From assembly GCF_051401765.1 (NCBI RefSeq), contig NW_027480468.1, forward strand, positions 2,852,001 through 2,916,000: DNA of 64,000 nt. The letters are read 5' to 3'. Positions 1 through 10,244 of the stretch are shown here, piece by piece. The position numbers and the translations under genes were made by a program. This stretch comes from Calliopsis andreniformis (taxonomy: Eukaryota > Arthropoda > Insecta > Hymenoptera > Andrenidae). Within the stretch, counting starts at the first letter, position 1; every line of letters starts with the position of its first letter. Below the pieces are notes generated by a model. The model saw nothing but the letters and a program-made list of their open reading frames with translations. It was not told the DNA's origin and did not search any database.

Positions 1-499
1 TTGAGTATTGAGGATTGAAGATTGCGGATTGAGGACTGAGGATTGAGGATTGAGGATTGAGGATTGAGGATTGCGGGTTGAGGATTGAAGATTGAAGATT
101 GAGGATTGATGACTGAGGATTAAAGATTGAGTATTGAGGATTGAAGATTGAGGATTGATGATTGAGCATTGAGGATTGAGTATTGAGGATTGAGGATTGT
201 GGATTGAGTATTGAAGATTGATGATTGATGATTGAGGATTGAGGACTGAGGATTGAGGATTGAGTATTGAGGATTGAGGATTGAAGATTGAGTGTTGGGT
301 ATTGAGGATTTAAGAACGAGGATTGAGGATTGAGGATTGAGGATTGAGTATTGAAGATTGAGGATTGATGATTGAGGATTGAGGATTGAGGGTTGAGGGT
401 TGAGTATTGGGGATTGAGGATTGAAGATTGAGGATTGAGGATTGAGGATTAAAGATTGAGTATTGAGGATTGAAGATTGAGAATTGAGGATTGAGGATT

Positions 500-610
500 G
501 AACATTGAATATTGATGATTGAAGATTGAGGATTGAGGATTGAGGGTTGCGGATTGAGGACGAGGACTGAGGGTTGAGTATTGATGTTTGAGGTCTGAGG
601 ATTGAGGATT
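500..610 (+). repeat. GACGAG marker block, first of many
   Basis: A conserved block of about 105 bp runs from GAATATTGATGATTGAAG through GATTGAGGACGAGGACTG to GATGTTTGAGGTCTGAGG. Its GAGGAC step is six bases long, so the repeat phase shifts there. Further copies have GACGAG at 1880, 4923, 5280, 6000, 7055, 7398 and 8118, and the block recurs throughout the window. Later variants read GACAAGG (from about 43.2 kb) and GGTCGAGG (34.9 kb onward). Confidence 0.8.
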
Positions 611-1104
611 GAGAATTGAGGATGGAGGAATGAGGATTGAACATTGAGGATTGGTTATTGAGGATTGAAGAATGAGGACTGAGGGTTGAGGATTGAGTAT
701 TGAGGATTGAAGATTGAGTATTGAGTATTGAAGATTGCGGATTGAGGACTGAGGATTGAGGATTGAGGATTATGGATTGCGGGTTGAGGATTGAAGATTG
801 AAGATTGAGGATTGAGGACTGAGGATTAAAGATTGAGTATTGAGGATTGAAGATTGAGGATTGATGATTGAGAATTGAGGATTGAGTATTGAGGATTGAG
901 GATTGAGGATTGAGTATTGAAGATTGAGGATTGATGATTGAGGATTGAGGATTGAGGATTGAGGATTGAGTATTGAGGATTGAGGTTTGAAGATTGAGTA
1001 TTGAGGATTGAAGATTGAGAATTGAGGATTGAGGTTTGAACATTGAGGACTGAGTGTTGTGGGTTGAAGATTGAAGGTTGAGGATTGAGGATTGAGGATT
1101 GAGG

Positions 1105-1165
1105 ATTGAGGATGAGGGATGAGGGTTGAGGATTGAGGTTTAAGGACTGAGGACAGAGGATTGAG
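1105..1165 (+). repeat. GATGAGGGATGAGGG marker block, first of many
   Basis: Block GATGAGGGATGAGGG followed by GGTTTAAGGACTGAGGACAG, with shortened steps that break the seven-base phase. Copies recur near 8.67, 14.42, 18.14, 22.67, 26.97, 30.31, 37.37 and 44.17 kb, and with changes near 51.71 and 53.94 kb. Confidence 0.75.
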
Positions 1166-1179
1166 GATTGAGAATTGAG

Positions 1180-1459
1180 GATTGAGAGTTGAGGATTGAA
1201 GATTGAGGATTGGGTATTGAGGATTGAAGGATGAGGATTGAGGATTGAGGATTGAGGATTGAGGATTGATGATTGAAGATTGAGTATTGAGGTTTGAGTA
1301 TTGAGGATTGAGAATTGAGGATTGAGGGTTGAGGATTGAAGATTGAGGATTGGGTATTGAGGATTGAAGGATGAGGATTGAGGATTGAGGATTGAGGATA
1401 GAGGATTGATGATTGAAGATTGAGTATTGAGGTTTGAAGATTGAGGATTGAGGATTGAG
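1180..1459 (+). repeat. 140 bp internal duplication in the first long arm
   Basis: TGGGTATTGAGG occurs at 1,211 and 1,351 within nearly the same context, 140 bp (20 heptamers) apart. The paired arrangement is inherited in later units, for example near 8.77 and 8.91 kb, 14.52 and 14.66 kb, 18.24 and 18.38 kb, and 27.07 and 27.21 kb. Confidence 0.75.
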
Positions 1460-1491
1460 GATTGAGGATTGAGGATTGATGATTGAGAATT

Positions 1492-1649
1492 GGGGACTGA
1501 GTGTTGAGGTTTGAGTGATGAGAATTAATGTTTGTGGATAGAGATTTAAAGATTACAGATTCAGTATTGAGTATTGAAAACTGTGAATTGATGATATTCT
1601 ATTGAGGATTGAGAATTGACAACTGATTGTTGAGGACTGAGGTCTGAAG
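1492..1649 (+). repeat. Core A1, anchor 1593
   Basis: Reference copy of the diverged core. In heptamer phase it reads GTGATGA, GAATTAA, TGTTTGT, GGATAGA, GATTTAA, AGATTAC, AGATTCA and on to GATATTCTATTGAGG. GTGATGAG lies 78 bases before the anchor in every core checked. The A1 signature is TTTAAAGATTACAGATTCAG with GAGAATTGAC downstream. Confidence 0.88.
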
Positions 1650-2219
1650 ATTGAGGATTCAGGATTGAGGATTCAGGACTGAGGTTTGAGGACTGAGGAT
1701 TGAGGATTGAGGAGTGAGGATTGAGGATTGAGGATTGACGATTGAAGATTGAGGATTGGGTATTGCTGATTGAACATTGAGGAATGAGGATTGAGTATTG
1801 AGGATTGAGGATTGAGGACTGAAGATTGAATGTTGATGATTGAAGATTGAGGATTGAGGATTGAGCGTTGTGGATTGAGGACGAGGACTGAGGGTTGAGT
1901 ATTGATGTTTGAGGTCTGAGGATTGAGGATTGGGGATTGAGGATTGGGGATTGAGGATTGAAGATTGAGGATTAAAGATTGAGTATTGAGGATTGAAGAT
2001 TGAGGATTGATGATTGAGGATTGAGGATTGAGGATTGAGGATTGAGGATTGAAGGATTGAGTATTGAAGATTGAGGATTGATGATTGAGTATTGAGGATC
2101 GAGGATTGAGGATTGAGTATTGGGGATTGAGGATTGAAGATTGAAGATTAAGGATTGAGGATTATAGATTGAGTATTGAGGATTGAATATTGAGAATTGA
2201 GGATTGAGGATTGAACATT

Positions 2220-2377
2220 GAGGACTGAGTGTTGAGGGTTGAGTGATGAGAATTCATGTTTGTGGATAGTGATTTGAAGATTGCAGATTGAGTATTGAGT
2301 ATTGAAAACTGTGAATTGAGGATATTCTATTGAGGATTGAGGGCTGTCACCTGATTGTTCAGGACTGAGGGCTGGAG
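2220..2377 (+). repeat. Core B1, anchor 2321
   Basis: B signature: GATAGTGATTTGAAG upstream and TGTCACCTGATTGTTC downstream. It lies 728 bp after core 1593. Carries GAGGGCTGTCACC, shared with 9880. Confidence 0.87.
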
Positions 2378-2527
2378 ATAGAGGATTCAGGATCGAGGAT
2401 TCAGAATTGAGGTTTGAGGACTGAGGATTGAGGTTTGAGGATTGAGGATTGAAGACTGAGTATTGAGGATTGAAGATTGAGGATTGAGGATTGAGGGTTG
2501 AGGATTGAGGATTGAAGATTGAGGATT

Positions 2528-2685
2528 GGGGACTCAGTGTTGAGGGTTGAGTGATGAGAATTGATGTTTGTGGATAGAGATTTGAAGATTGCAGATTGAG
2601 TATTGCGTATAGAAAGCTCTGAACTGAGGATATTCTAGTGAGGATTGAGGATTGACAACTGATTGTTGAGGACTGAGGGCTGAAG
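2528..2685 (+). repeat. Core C1, anchor 2629
   Basis: C signature GCGTATAGAAAGCTCTGAAC and GATATTCTAGTGAGG. It lies 308 bp after the B core. This copy is missing from U2. Confidence 0.87.
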
Positions 2686-2904
2686 ATTGAGGATTGAGGA
2701 TTGAGGATTGAGGATTGCGGATGATGGCTGAGGGTTGAGGATTGAGGTTTAAGGACTGAGGACTGAGGATTGAGGATTGAGAATTGAGGATTGAGGATTG
2801 AGGATTGAAGATTGAGGATTGGGTATTGAGGATTGAAGGATGAGGATTGAGGATTGAGGAGTGAGGATTGAGGATTGAGGATTGAGGATTGAAGATTGAG
2901 GATT

Positions 2905-3062
2905 GGGGACTGAGTGTTGAGGGTTGAGTGATGAGAATTGATGTTTATGGATACAGATTTGAAGATTGCAGATTGAGTATTGCGTATGGAAAGCTCTGAA
3001 CTGAGGATATTCTAGTGAGGATTGAGTATTGACAACTGATTTTTGAGGACTGAGGGCTGAAG
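2905..3062 (+). repeat. Core C2, anchor 3006
   Basis: C family with TTTATGGATACAG in place of TTTGTGGATAGAG and GCGTATGGAAAG. It lies 377 bp after core 2629 and matches 10188 in U2. Confidence 0.87.
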
Positions 3063-3904
3063 ATTGAGGATTCAGGACTGAGGATTCAGGATTGTGGTTT
3101 GAGGACTGAGGATTGAGGATTGAGGATTGAGGATTGAGGATTGAGGACTGAAGATTGAGGATTGGGTATCGAGGATTGAACATTGAGGATTGAGGATTGA
3201 GGATTCAGGATTGAGGATTGAGTATTGAAGATTGAATATTGATGATTGAAGATTGAGGATTGAGGATTGAGGGTTGCGGATTGAGGACTGAGGATTAAAG
3301 ATTGAGTATTGAGGATTGAAGATTCAGGATTGATAATTGAGGATTGATGATTGAGTATTGAGGATTGAGGATTGAGGATTGAGTATTGAAGATTGAGGAT
3401 TGATGATTGAGGATTGAGGATTGAGGATTGAGGATTGAGTATAGAGGATTGAGGATTGAAGATTGAGTATTGAGGATTGAAGATTGAGAATTGTGGATTG
3501 AGGTTTGAACATTGAGGACTGAGTGTTGAGGGTTGAAGATTGAGGATTGAGGATTGAGGATTGAGGATTGAGGATTGAGGATGAGGGCTGAGGGTTGAGG
3601 ATTGAGGTTTCAGGACTGAGGACTGAGGATTGAGGATTGAGAATTGAGGATTGAGGATTGAGGATTGAAGATTGAGGATTGGGTATTGAGGATTGAAGGA
3701 TGAGGATTGAGGATTGAGGATTGAGGATTGAGGATCGAGGATTGAAGATTGAGTATTGAGGTTTGAAGACTGACGGTTGAGGGTTGAGGATTGAGGATTG
3801 AGGATTGAGCTTTGAGGATTGATGATTGAGTATTGAAGATTGAGGATTGAGGATTGAGGATTGAGGATTGAGGATTGAGGATTGAGGATTGATGATTGAG
3901 GATT

Positions 3905-4062
3905 GGGGACTGAGTGTTGAGGTTTGTGTGATGAGAATTGATGTTTGTGGATAGAGATTTAAATAATACAGATTCAGTATTGAGTATTGAAAACTGTGAA
4001 TTGACGATATTCTATTGAGGATTGAGAATTGACAACTGATTGTTGAGGACTGAGGTCTGAAG
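3905..4062 (+). repeat. Core A1, anchor 4006
   Basis: A1 with private changes: GATTTAAATAATACAG, TTGACGATATT and TTTGTGTGATGAG. No counterpart in U2. Confidence 0.85.
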
Positions 4063-4324
4063 ATTGAGGATTCAGGATTGAGGATTCAGGATTGAGGTTT
4101 GAGGACTGAGGATTGAGGATAGAGGAGTGAGGATTGAGGACTGAGGATTGAGGATTGAGGATTGAGGATTGCGAGTTGAGGATTGAAGATTGAAGATTGA
4201 GGATTGAGGACTGAGGATTAAAGATTGAGTATTGAGGATTGAAGATTGAGGATTGAGGATTGAGGATTAAAGATTGAGTATTGAGGATTGAAGATTGAGA
4301 ATTGAGGATTGAGGATTGAACATT

Positions 4325-4482
4325 GAGGACTGAGTGTTGAGAGTTGAGTGATGAGAATTGATGTTTGTGGATAGTGATTTGAAGATTGCAGATTGAGTAT
4401 TGAGTATTGAAAACTGTGAATTGAGGATATTCTATTGAGGATTGAGGATTGTCACCTGATTGTTGAGGACTGAGGGCTGAAG
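4325..4482 (+). repeat. Core B1, anchor 4426
   Basis: B core 420 bp after an A core instead of 728. Has TGTCACCTGATTGTTGAGG rather than GTTCAGG. Absent from U2. Confidence 0.85.
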
Positions 4483-4557
4483 ATTGAGGATTCAGGATTG
4501 GGGATTCAGGATTGAGGTTTGAGGACTGAGGATTGAGGATTGAGGAGTGAGGATTGA

Positions 4558-4692
4558 GTGATGAGAATTGATGTTTGTGGATAGAGATTTAAAGATTACA
4601 GATTCAGTATTGAGTATTGAAAACTGTGAATTGATGATATTCTATTGAGGATTGAGAATGGACAACTGATTGTTGAGGACTGAGGTCTGAAA
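4558..4692 (+). repeat. Core A1, left-truncated, anchor 4636
   Basis: Lacks the GGGGACTGAGTGTTGAGG lead-in; the A core begins directly at GTGATGAG after GAGGAGTGAGGATTGA. This looks like a recombination joint. Carries GAGAATGGAC. Related to 6768 at +2,132. Confidence 0.83.
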
Positions 4693-6666
4693 ATTGAGGA
4701 TTCAGGATTGAGGATTCAGGATTGAGGTTTGAGGACTGAGGATTGAGGATTGAGGAGTGAGGATTGAGGATTGAGGATTGACGATTGAAGATTGAGGATT
4801 GGGTATTGCTGATTGAACCTTGAGGAATGAGGATTGAGGATTGAGGATTGAGGATTGAGGACTGAAGATTGAATGTTGATGATTGAAGATTGAGGATTGA
4901 GGATTGAGCGTTGTGGATTGAGGACGAGGACTGAGGGTTGAGTATTGATGTTTGAGGTCTGAGGATTGAGGATTGAGGGTTGAGGATTGAGGATTGAGGA
5001 TTGAAGATTGAGGATTAAAGATTGAGTATTGAGGATTGAAGATTGAGGATTGATGATTGAGGATTGAGGATTGAGGATTGAGGATTGAGGATTGAAGGAT
5101 TGAGTATTGAAGATTGAGGATTGATGATTGAGTATTGAGGATTGAGGATTGAGGATTGAGTATTGGGGATTGAGGATTGAAGATTGAGGTTTGAGGATTG
5201 AGGATTATAGATTGAGTATTGAGGATTGAATATTGATGATTGAAGATTGAGGATTGAGGATTGAGGGTTGCGGATTGAGGACGAGGACTGAGGGTTGAGT
5301 ATTGATGTTTGAGGTCTGAGGATTGAGGATTGAGGATTGAGAATTGAGGATTGAGGAATGAGGATTGAAGGTTGAGGATTGGTTGTTGAGGATTGAAGAA
5401 TGAGGACTGAGGGTTGATGAGTGAGGATTGAGGACTGAAGATTGAGTATTGAGGATTGAAGATTGCGGATTGAGGACTGAGGATTGAGGATTGAGGATTA
5501 AGGATAGAGGATTGCGGGTTGAGGATTGAAGATTGAAGATTGAGGATTGATGACTGAGGATTAAAGATTGAGTATTGAGGATTGAAGATTGAGGATTGAT
5601 GATTGAGCATTGAGGATTGAGTATTGAGGATTGAGGATTGAGGATTGAGTATTGAAGATTGATGATTGATGATTGAGGATTGAGGCCTGAGGATTGAGGA
5701 TTGAGTATTGAGGATTGAGGATTGAAGATTGAGTGTTGGGTATTGAGGATTTAAGAACGAGGATTGAGGATTGAGGATTGAGGATTGAGTATTGAAGATT
5801 GAGGATTGATGATTGAGGATTGAGGATTGAGGGTTGAGGATTGAGTATTGGGGATTGAGGATTGAAGATTGAGGATTGAGGATTGAGGTTTAAAGATTGA
5901 GTATTGAGGATTGAATATTGAGAATTGAGTATTGCGGATTGAACATTGAATATTGATGATTGAAGATTGAGGATTGAGGATTGAGGGTTGCTGATTGAGG
6001 ACGAGGACTGAGGGTTGAGTATTGATGTTTGAGGTCTGAGGATTGAGGATTGAGGATTGAGAATTGAGGATGGAGGAATGAGGATTGAACATTGAGGATT
6101 GGTTATTGAGGATTGAAGAATGAGGACTGAGGGTTGAGGATTGAGTATTGAGGATTGAAGATTGAGTATTGAGGATTGAAGACTGAGTATTGAGGATTGA
6201 AGATTGAGAATTGTGGATTGAGGTTTGAACATTGAGGACTGAGTGTTGAGGGTTGAAGATTGAGGATTGAGGATTGAGGATTGAGGATTGAGAATGAGGG
6301 CCGAGGGTTGAGGATTGAGGTTTCCGGACTGAGGTCTGAGGATTGAGGATTGAGAATTGAGGGTTGAGGATTGAGGTTTCATGACTGAGGTCTGAGGATT
6401 GAGGATTGAGAATTGAGGATTGAGGATTGAGGATTGAAGATTGAGGATTGGGTATTGAGGATTGAAGGATGAGGATTGAGGATTGAGGATTGAGGATTGA
6501 GGATTGATGATTGAAGATTGAGTATTGAGGTTTGAAGACAGACGATTGAGGGTTGAGGATTGAGGATTGGGGATTGAGGTTTGAGGATTGATGATTGAGT
6601 ATTGAGGATTGAAGATTGAGGATTGAGGATTGAGGATTGAGGATTGAGGATTGATGATTGAGAATT
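4693..6666 (+). repeat. Long heptamer arm between cores 4636 and 6768
   Basis: Variant heptamers with three GACGAG blocks (4923, 5280, 6000) and TTAAGAACGAG at 5751. Much of it resembles 6,825 onward at an offset of about 2.13 kb, so this is an internal duplication within U1. No gene is visible. Confidence 0.8.
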
Positions 6667-6824
6667 GGGGACTGAGTGTTGAGGTTTGAGTGATGAGAAT
6701 TGATGTTTGTGGATAGAGATTTAAAGATTACAGATTCAGTATTGAGTATTGAAAACTGTGAATTGATGATATTCTATTGAGGATTGAGAATGGACAACTG
6801 ATTGTTGAGGACTGAGGTCTGAAG
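6667..6824 (+). repeat. Core A1, anchor 6768
   Basis: A1 with GAGAATGGACAACTG, a variant shared with 4636, 12502, 20785, 25043, 28801 and 35863. These copies mostly lie at the left end of a long arm. Confidence 0.87.
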
Positions 6825-7728
6825 ATTGAGGATTCAGGATTGAGGATTCAGGATTGAGGTTTGAGGACTGAGGATTGAGGATTGAGGAGTGAGGATTGAG
6901 GATTGAGGATTGACGATTGAAGATTGAGGATTGGGTATTGCTGATTGAACATTGAGGAATGAGGATTGAGGATTGAGGATTGAGGATTGAGGACTGAAGA
7001 TTGAATGTTGATGATTGAAGATTGAGGATTGAGGATTGAGCGTTGTGGATTGAGGACGAGGACTGAGGGTTGAGTATTGATGTTTGAGGTCTGAGGATTG
7101 AGGATTGAGGATTGAGGATTGAAGATTGAGGATTAAAGATTGAGTATTGAGGATTGAAGATTGAGGATTGATGATTGAGGATTGAGGATTGAGGATTGAG
7201 GATTGAGGATTGATGGATTGAGTATTGAAGATTGAGGATTGATGATTGAGTATTGAGGATTGAGGATTGAGGATTGAGTATTGGGGATTGAGGATTGAAG
7301 ATTGAGGTTTGAGGATTGAGGATTATAGATTGAGTATTGAGGATTGAATATTGATGATTGAAGATTGAGGATTGAGGATTGAGGGTTGCGGATTGAGGAC
7401 GAGGACTGAGGGTTGAGTATTGATGTTTGAGGTCTGAGGATTGAGGATTGAGGATTGAGAATTGAGGATTGAGGAATGAGGATTGAAGATTGAGGATTGG
7501 TTGTTGAGGATTGAAGAATGAGGACTGAGGGTTGATGAGTGAGGATTGAGGATTGAAGATTGAGTATTGAGGATTGAAGATTGCGGATTGAGGACTGAGG
7601 ATTGAGGATTGAGGATTGAGGATTGAGGATTGCGGGTTGAGGATTGAAGATTGAAGATTGAGGATTGATGACTGAGGATTAAAGATTGAGTATTGAGGAT
7701 TGAAGATTGAGGATTGATGATTGAGCAT
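6736..7728 (-). other. Open frame (330 codons), judged non-coding
   Basis: Starts in degenerate heptapeptide sequence and ends within core 6768, reading into EYHQFTVFNTQY, which is merely the translated core. It spans the U1/U2 boundary. No recognisable protein family. Confidence 0.82.
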
Positions 7729-9050
7729 TGAGGATTGAGTATTGAGGATTGAGGATTGTGGATTGAGTATTGAAGATTGATGATTGATGATTGAGGATTG
7801 AGGACTGAGGATTGAGGATTGAGTATTGAGGATTGAGGATTGAAGATTGAGTGTTGGGTATTGAGGATTTAAGAACGAGGATTGAGGATTGAGGATTGAG
7901 GATTGAGTATTGAAGATTGAGGATTGATGATTGAGGATTGAGGATTGAGGGTTGAGGATTGAGTATTGGGGATTGAGGATTGAAGATTGAGGATTGAGGA
8001 TTGAGGATTAAAGATTGAGTATTGAGGATTGAAGATTGAGAATTGAGGATTGAGGATTGAACATTGAATATTGATGATTGAAGATTGAGGATTGAGGATT
8101 GAGGGTTGCGGATTGAGGACGAGGACTGAGGGTTGAGTATTGATGTTTGAGGTCTGAGGATTGAGGATTGAGAATTGAGGATGGAGGAATGAGGATTGAA
8201 CATTGAGGATTGGTTATTGAGGATTGAAGAATGAGGACTGAGGGTTGAGGATTGAGTATTGAGGATTGAAGATTGAGTATTGAGTATTGAAGATTGCGGA
8301 TTGAGGACTGAGGATTGAGGATTGAGGATTATGGATTGCGGGTTGAGGATTGAAGATTGAAGATTGAGGATTGAGGACTGAGGATTAAAGATTGAGTATT
8401 GAGGATTGAAGATTGAGGATTGATGATTGAGAATTGAGGATTGAGTATTGAGGATTGAGGATTGAGGATTGAGTATTGAAGATTGAGGATTGATGATTGA
8501 GGATTGAGGATTGAGGATTGAGGATTGAGTATTGAGGATTGAGGTTTGAAGATTGAGTATTGAGGATTGAAGATTGAGAATTGAGGATTGAGGTTTGAAC
8601 ATTGAGGACTGAGTGTTGTGGGTTGAAGATTGAAGGTTGAGGATTGAGGATTGAGGATTGAGGATTGAGGATGAGGGATGAGGGTTGAGGATTGAGGTTT
8701 AAGGACTGAGGACAGAGGATTGAGGATTGAGAATTGAGGATTGAGAGTTGAGGATTGAAGATTGAGGATTGGGTATTGAGGATTGAAGGATGAGGATTGA
8801 GGATTGAGGATTGAGGATTGAGGATTGATGATTGAAGATTGAGTATTGAGGTTTGAGTATTGAGGATTGAGAATTGAAGATTGAGGGTTGAGGATTGAAG
8901 ATTGAGGATTGGGTATTGAGGATTGAAGGATGAGGATTGAGGATTGAGGATTGAGGATAGAGGATTGATGATTGAAGATTGAGTATTGAGGTTTGAAGAT
9001 TGAGGATTGAGGATTGAGGATTGAGGATTGAGGATTGATGATTGAGAATT
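6825..9050 (+). repeat. Long heptamer arm between cores 6768 and 9152
   Basis: Contains GACGAG blocks at 7055, 7398 and 8118 and TTAAGAACGAG at 7869, and spans the U1/U2 junction at 7,559/7,560. Only repeat sequence is present. Confidence 0.8.
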
Positions 9051-9208
9051 GGGGACTGAGTGTTGAGGTTTGAGTGATGAGAATTAATGTTTGTGGATAG
9101 AGATTTAAAGATTACAGATTCAGTATTGAGTATTGAAAACTGTGAATTGATGATATTCTATTGAGGATTGAGAATTGACAACTGATTGTTGAGGACTGAG
9201 GTCTGAAG
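9051..9208 (+). repeat. Core A1, anchor 9152
   Basis: U2 counterpart of 1593 at +7,559, sharing GAGAATTAATG. Confidence 0.88.
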
Positions 9209-9778
9209 ATTGAGGATTCAGGATTGAGGATTCAGGACTGAGGTTTGAGGACTGAGGATTGAGGATTGAGGAGTGAGGATTGAGGATTGAGGATTGACGA
9301 TTGAAGATTGAGGATTGGGTATTGCTGATTGAACATTGAGGAATGAGGATTGAGTATTGAGGATTGAGGATTGAGGACTGAAGATTGAATGTTGATGATT
9401 GAAGATTGAGGATTGAGGATTGAGCGTTGTGGATTGAGGACGAGGACTGAGGGTTGAGTATTGATGTTTGAGGTCTGAGGATTGAGGATTGGGGATTGAG
9501 GATTGGGGATTGAGGATTGAAGATTGAGGATTAAAGATTGAGTATTGAGGATTGAAGATTGAGGATTGATGATTGAGGATTGAGGATTGAGGATTGAGGA
9601 TTGAGGATTGAAGGATTGAGTATTGAAGATTGAGGATTGATGATTGAATATTGAGGATCGAGGATTGAGGATTGAGTATTGGGGATTGAGGATTGAAGAT
9701 TGAAGATTAAGGATTGAGGATTATAGATTGAGTATTGAGGATTGAATATTGAGAATTGAGGATTGAGGATTGAACATT

Positions 9779-9936
9779 GAGGACTGAGTGTTGAGGGTTG
9801 AGTGATGAGAATTCATGTTTGTGGATAGTGATTTGAAGATTGCAGATTGAGTATTGAGTATTGAAAACTGTGAATTGAGGATATTCTATTGAGGATTGAG
9901 GGCTGTCACCTGATTGTTCAGGACTGAGGGCTGGAG
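9779..9936 (+). repeat. Core B1, anchor 9880
   Basis: U2 counterpart of 2321, again 728 bp after its A core and with GAGGGCTGTCACC. Confidence 0.88.
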
Positions 9937-10086
9937 ATAGAGGATTCAGGATCGAGGATTCAGAATTGAGGTTTGAGGACTGAGGATTGAGGTTTGAGGA
10001 TTGAGGATTGAAGACTGAGTATTGAGGATTGAAGATTGAGGATTGAGGATTGAGGGTTGAGGATTGAGGATTGAAGATTGAGGATT

Positions 10087-10244
10087 GGGGACTCAGTGTT
10101 GAGGGTTGAGTGATGAGAATTGATGTTTATGGATACAGATTTGAAGATTGCAGATTGAGTATTGCGTATGGAAAGCTCTGAACTGAGGATATTCTAGTGA
10201 GGATTGAGTATTGACAACTGATTTTTGAGGACTGAGGGCTGAAG
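10087..10244 (+). repeat. Core C2, anchor 10188, fusion of two C cores
   Basis: The left end (GGGGACTCAGTG) matches core 2629 and the remainder (TTTATGGATACAG, GCGTATGG) matches core 3006. This is as expected if exchange between the two removed 377 bp. Confidence 0.85.

Larger units (their letters stand above)
1..1491 (+). repeat. Long heptamer arm before the first core
   Basis: Variant heptamers only, with the TTAAGAACGAG marker (310), the GACGAG block (559), the GATGAGGGATGAGGG block and the 140 bp internal duplication. No gene or other element is visible. It corresponds to 7,560-9,050. Confidence 0.85.
1..7559 (+). repeat. Higher-order unit U1, first copy of the 7,559 bp segment
   Basis: Base 1 onward matches base 7,560 onward closely, and marker positions repeat at +7,559 (TTAAGAACGAG at 310 and 7,869; core anchors at 1593 and 9152, 2321 and 9880). 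The unit carries eight cores: A, B, C, C, A, B, A, A. It also contains an internal duplication with an offset of about 2.13 kb (core 4636 to core 6768 with flanks). The left end is cut by the window, so the true unit boundary is unknown. Confidence 0.85.

Noticed and set aside
120..1043. 307-codon minus-strand frame, repeated almost unchanged at 7,679, 13,427 and 17,148, as a conserved gene family
   Set aside because: The conservation is that of the duplicated DNA. The frame is degenerate NPQSSIL, all minus frames are open in the same way, and there is no domain or plausible start context.
1515..1600. Core A1 as a promoter because of TTTAAA and GATATTCT
   Set aside because: These words lie in heptamer phase and derive from the repeat; there is no gene downstream and no supporting element.
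2330..2360. CACCTG and CAACTG in the cores as E-box sites
   Set aside because: A six-base CANNTG match is expected by chance and has no context here; kept only as a family-specific difference between B and A/C cores.
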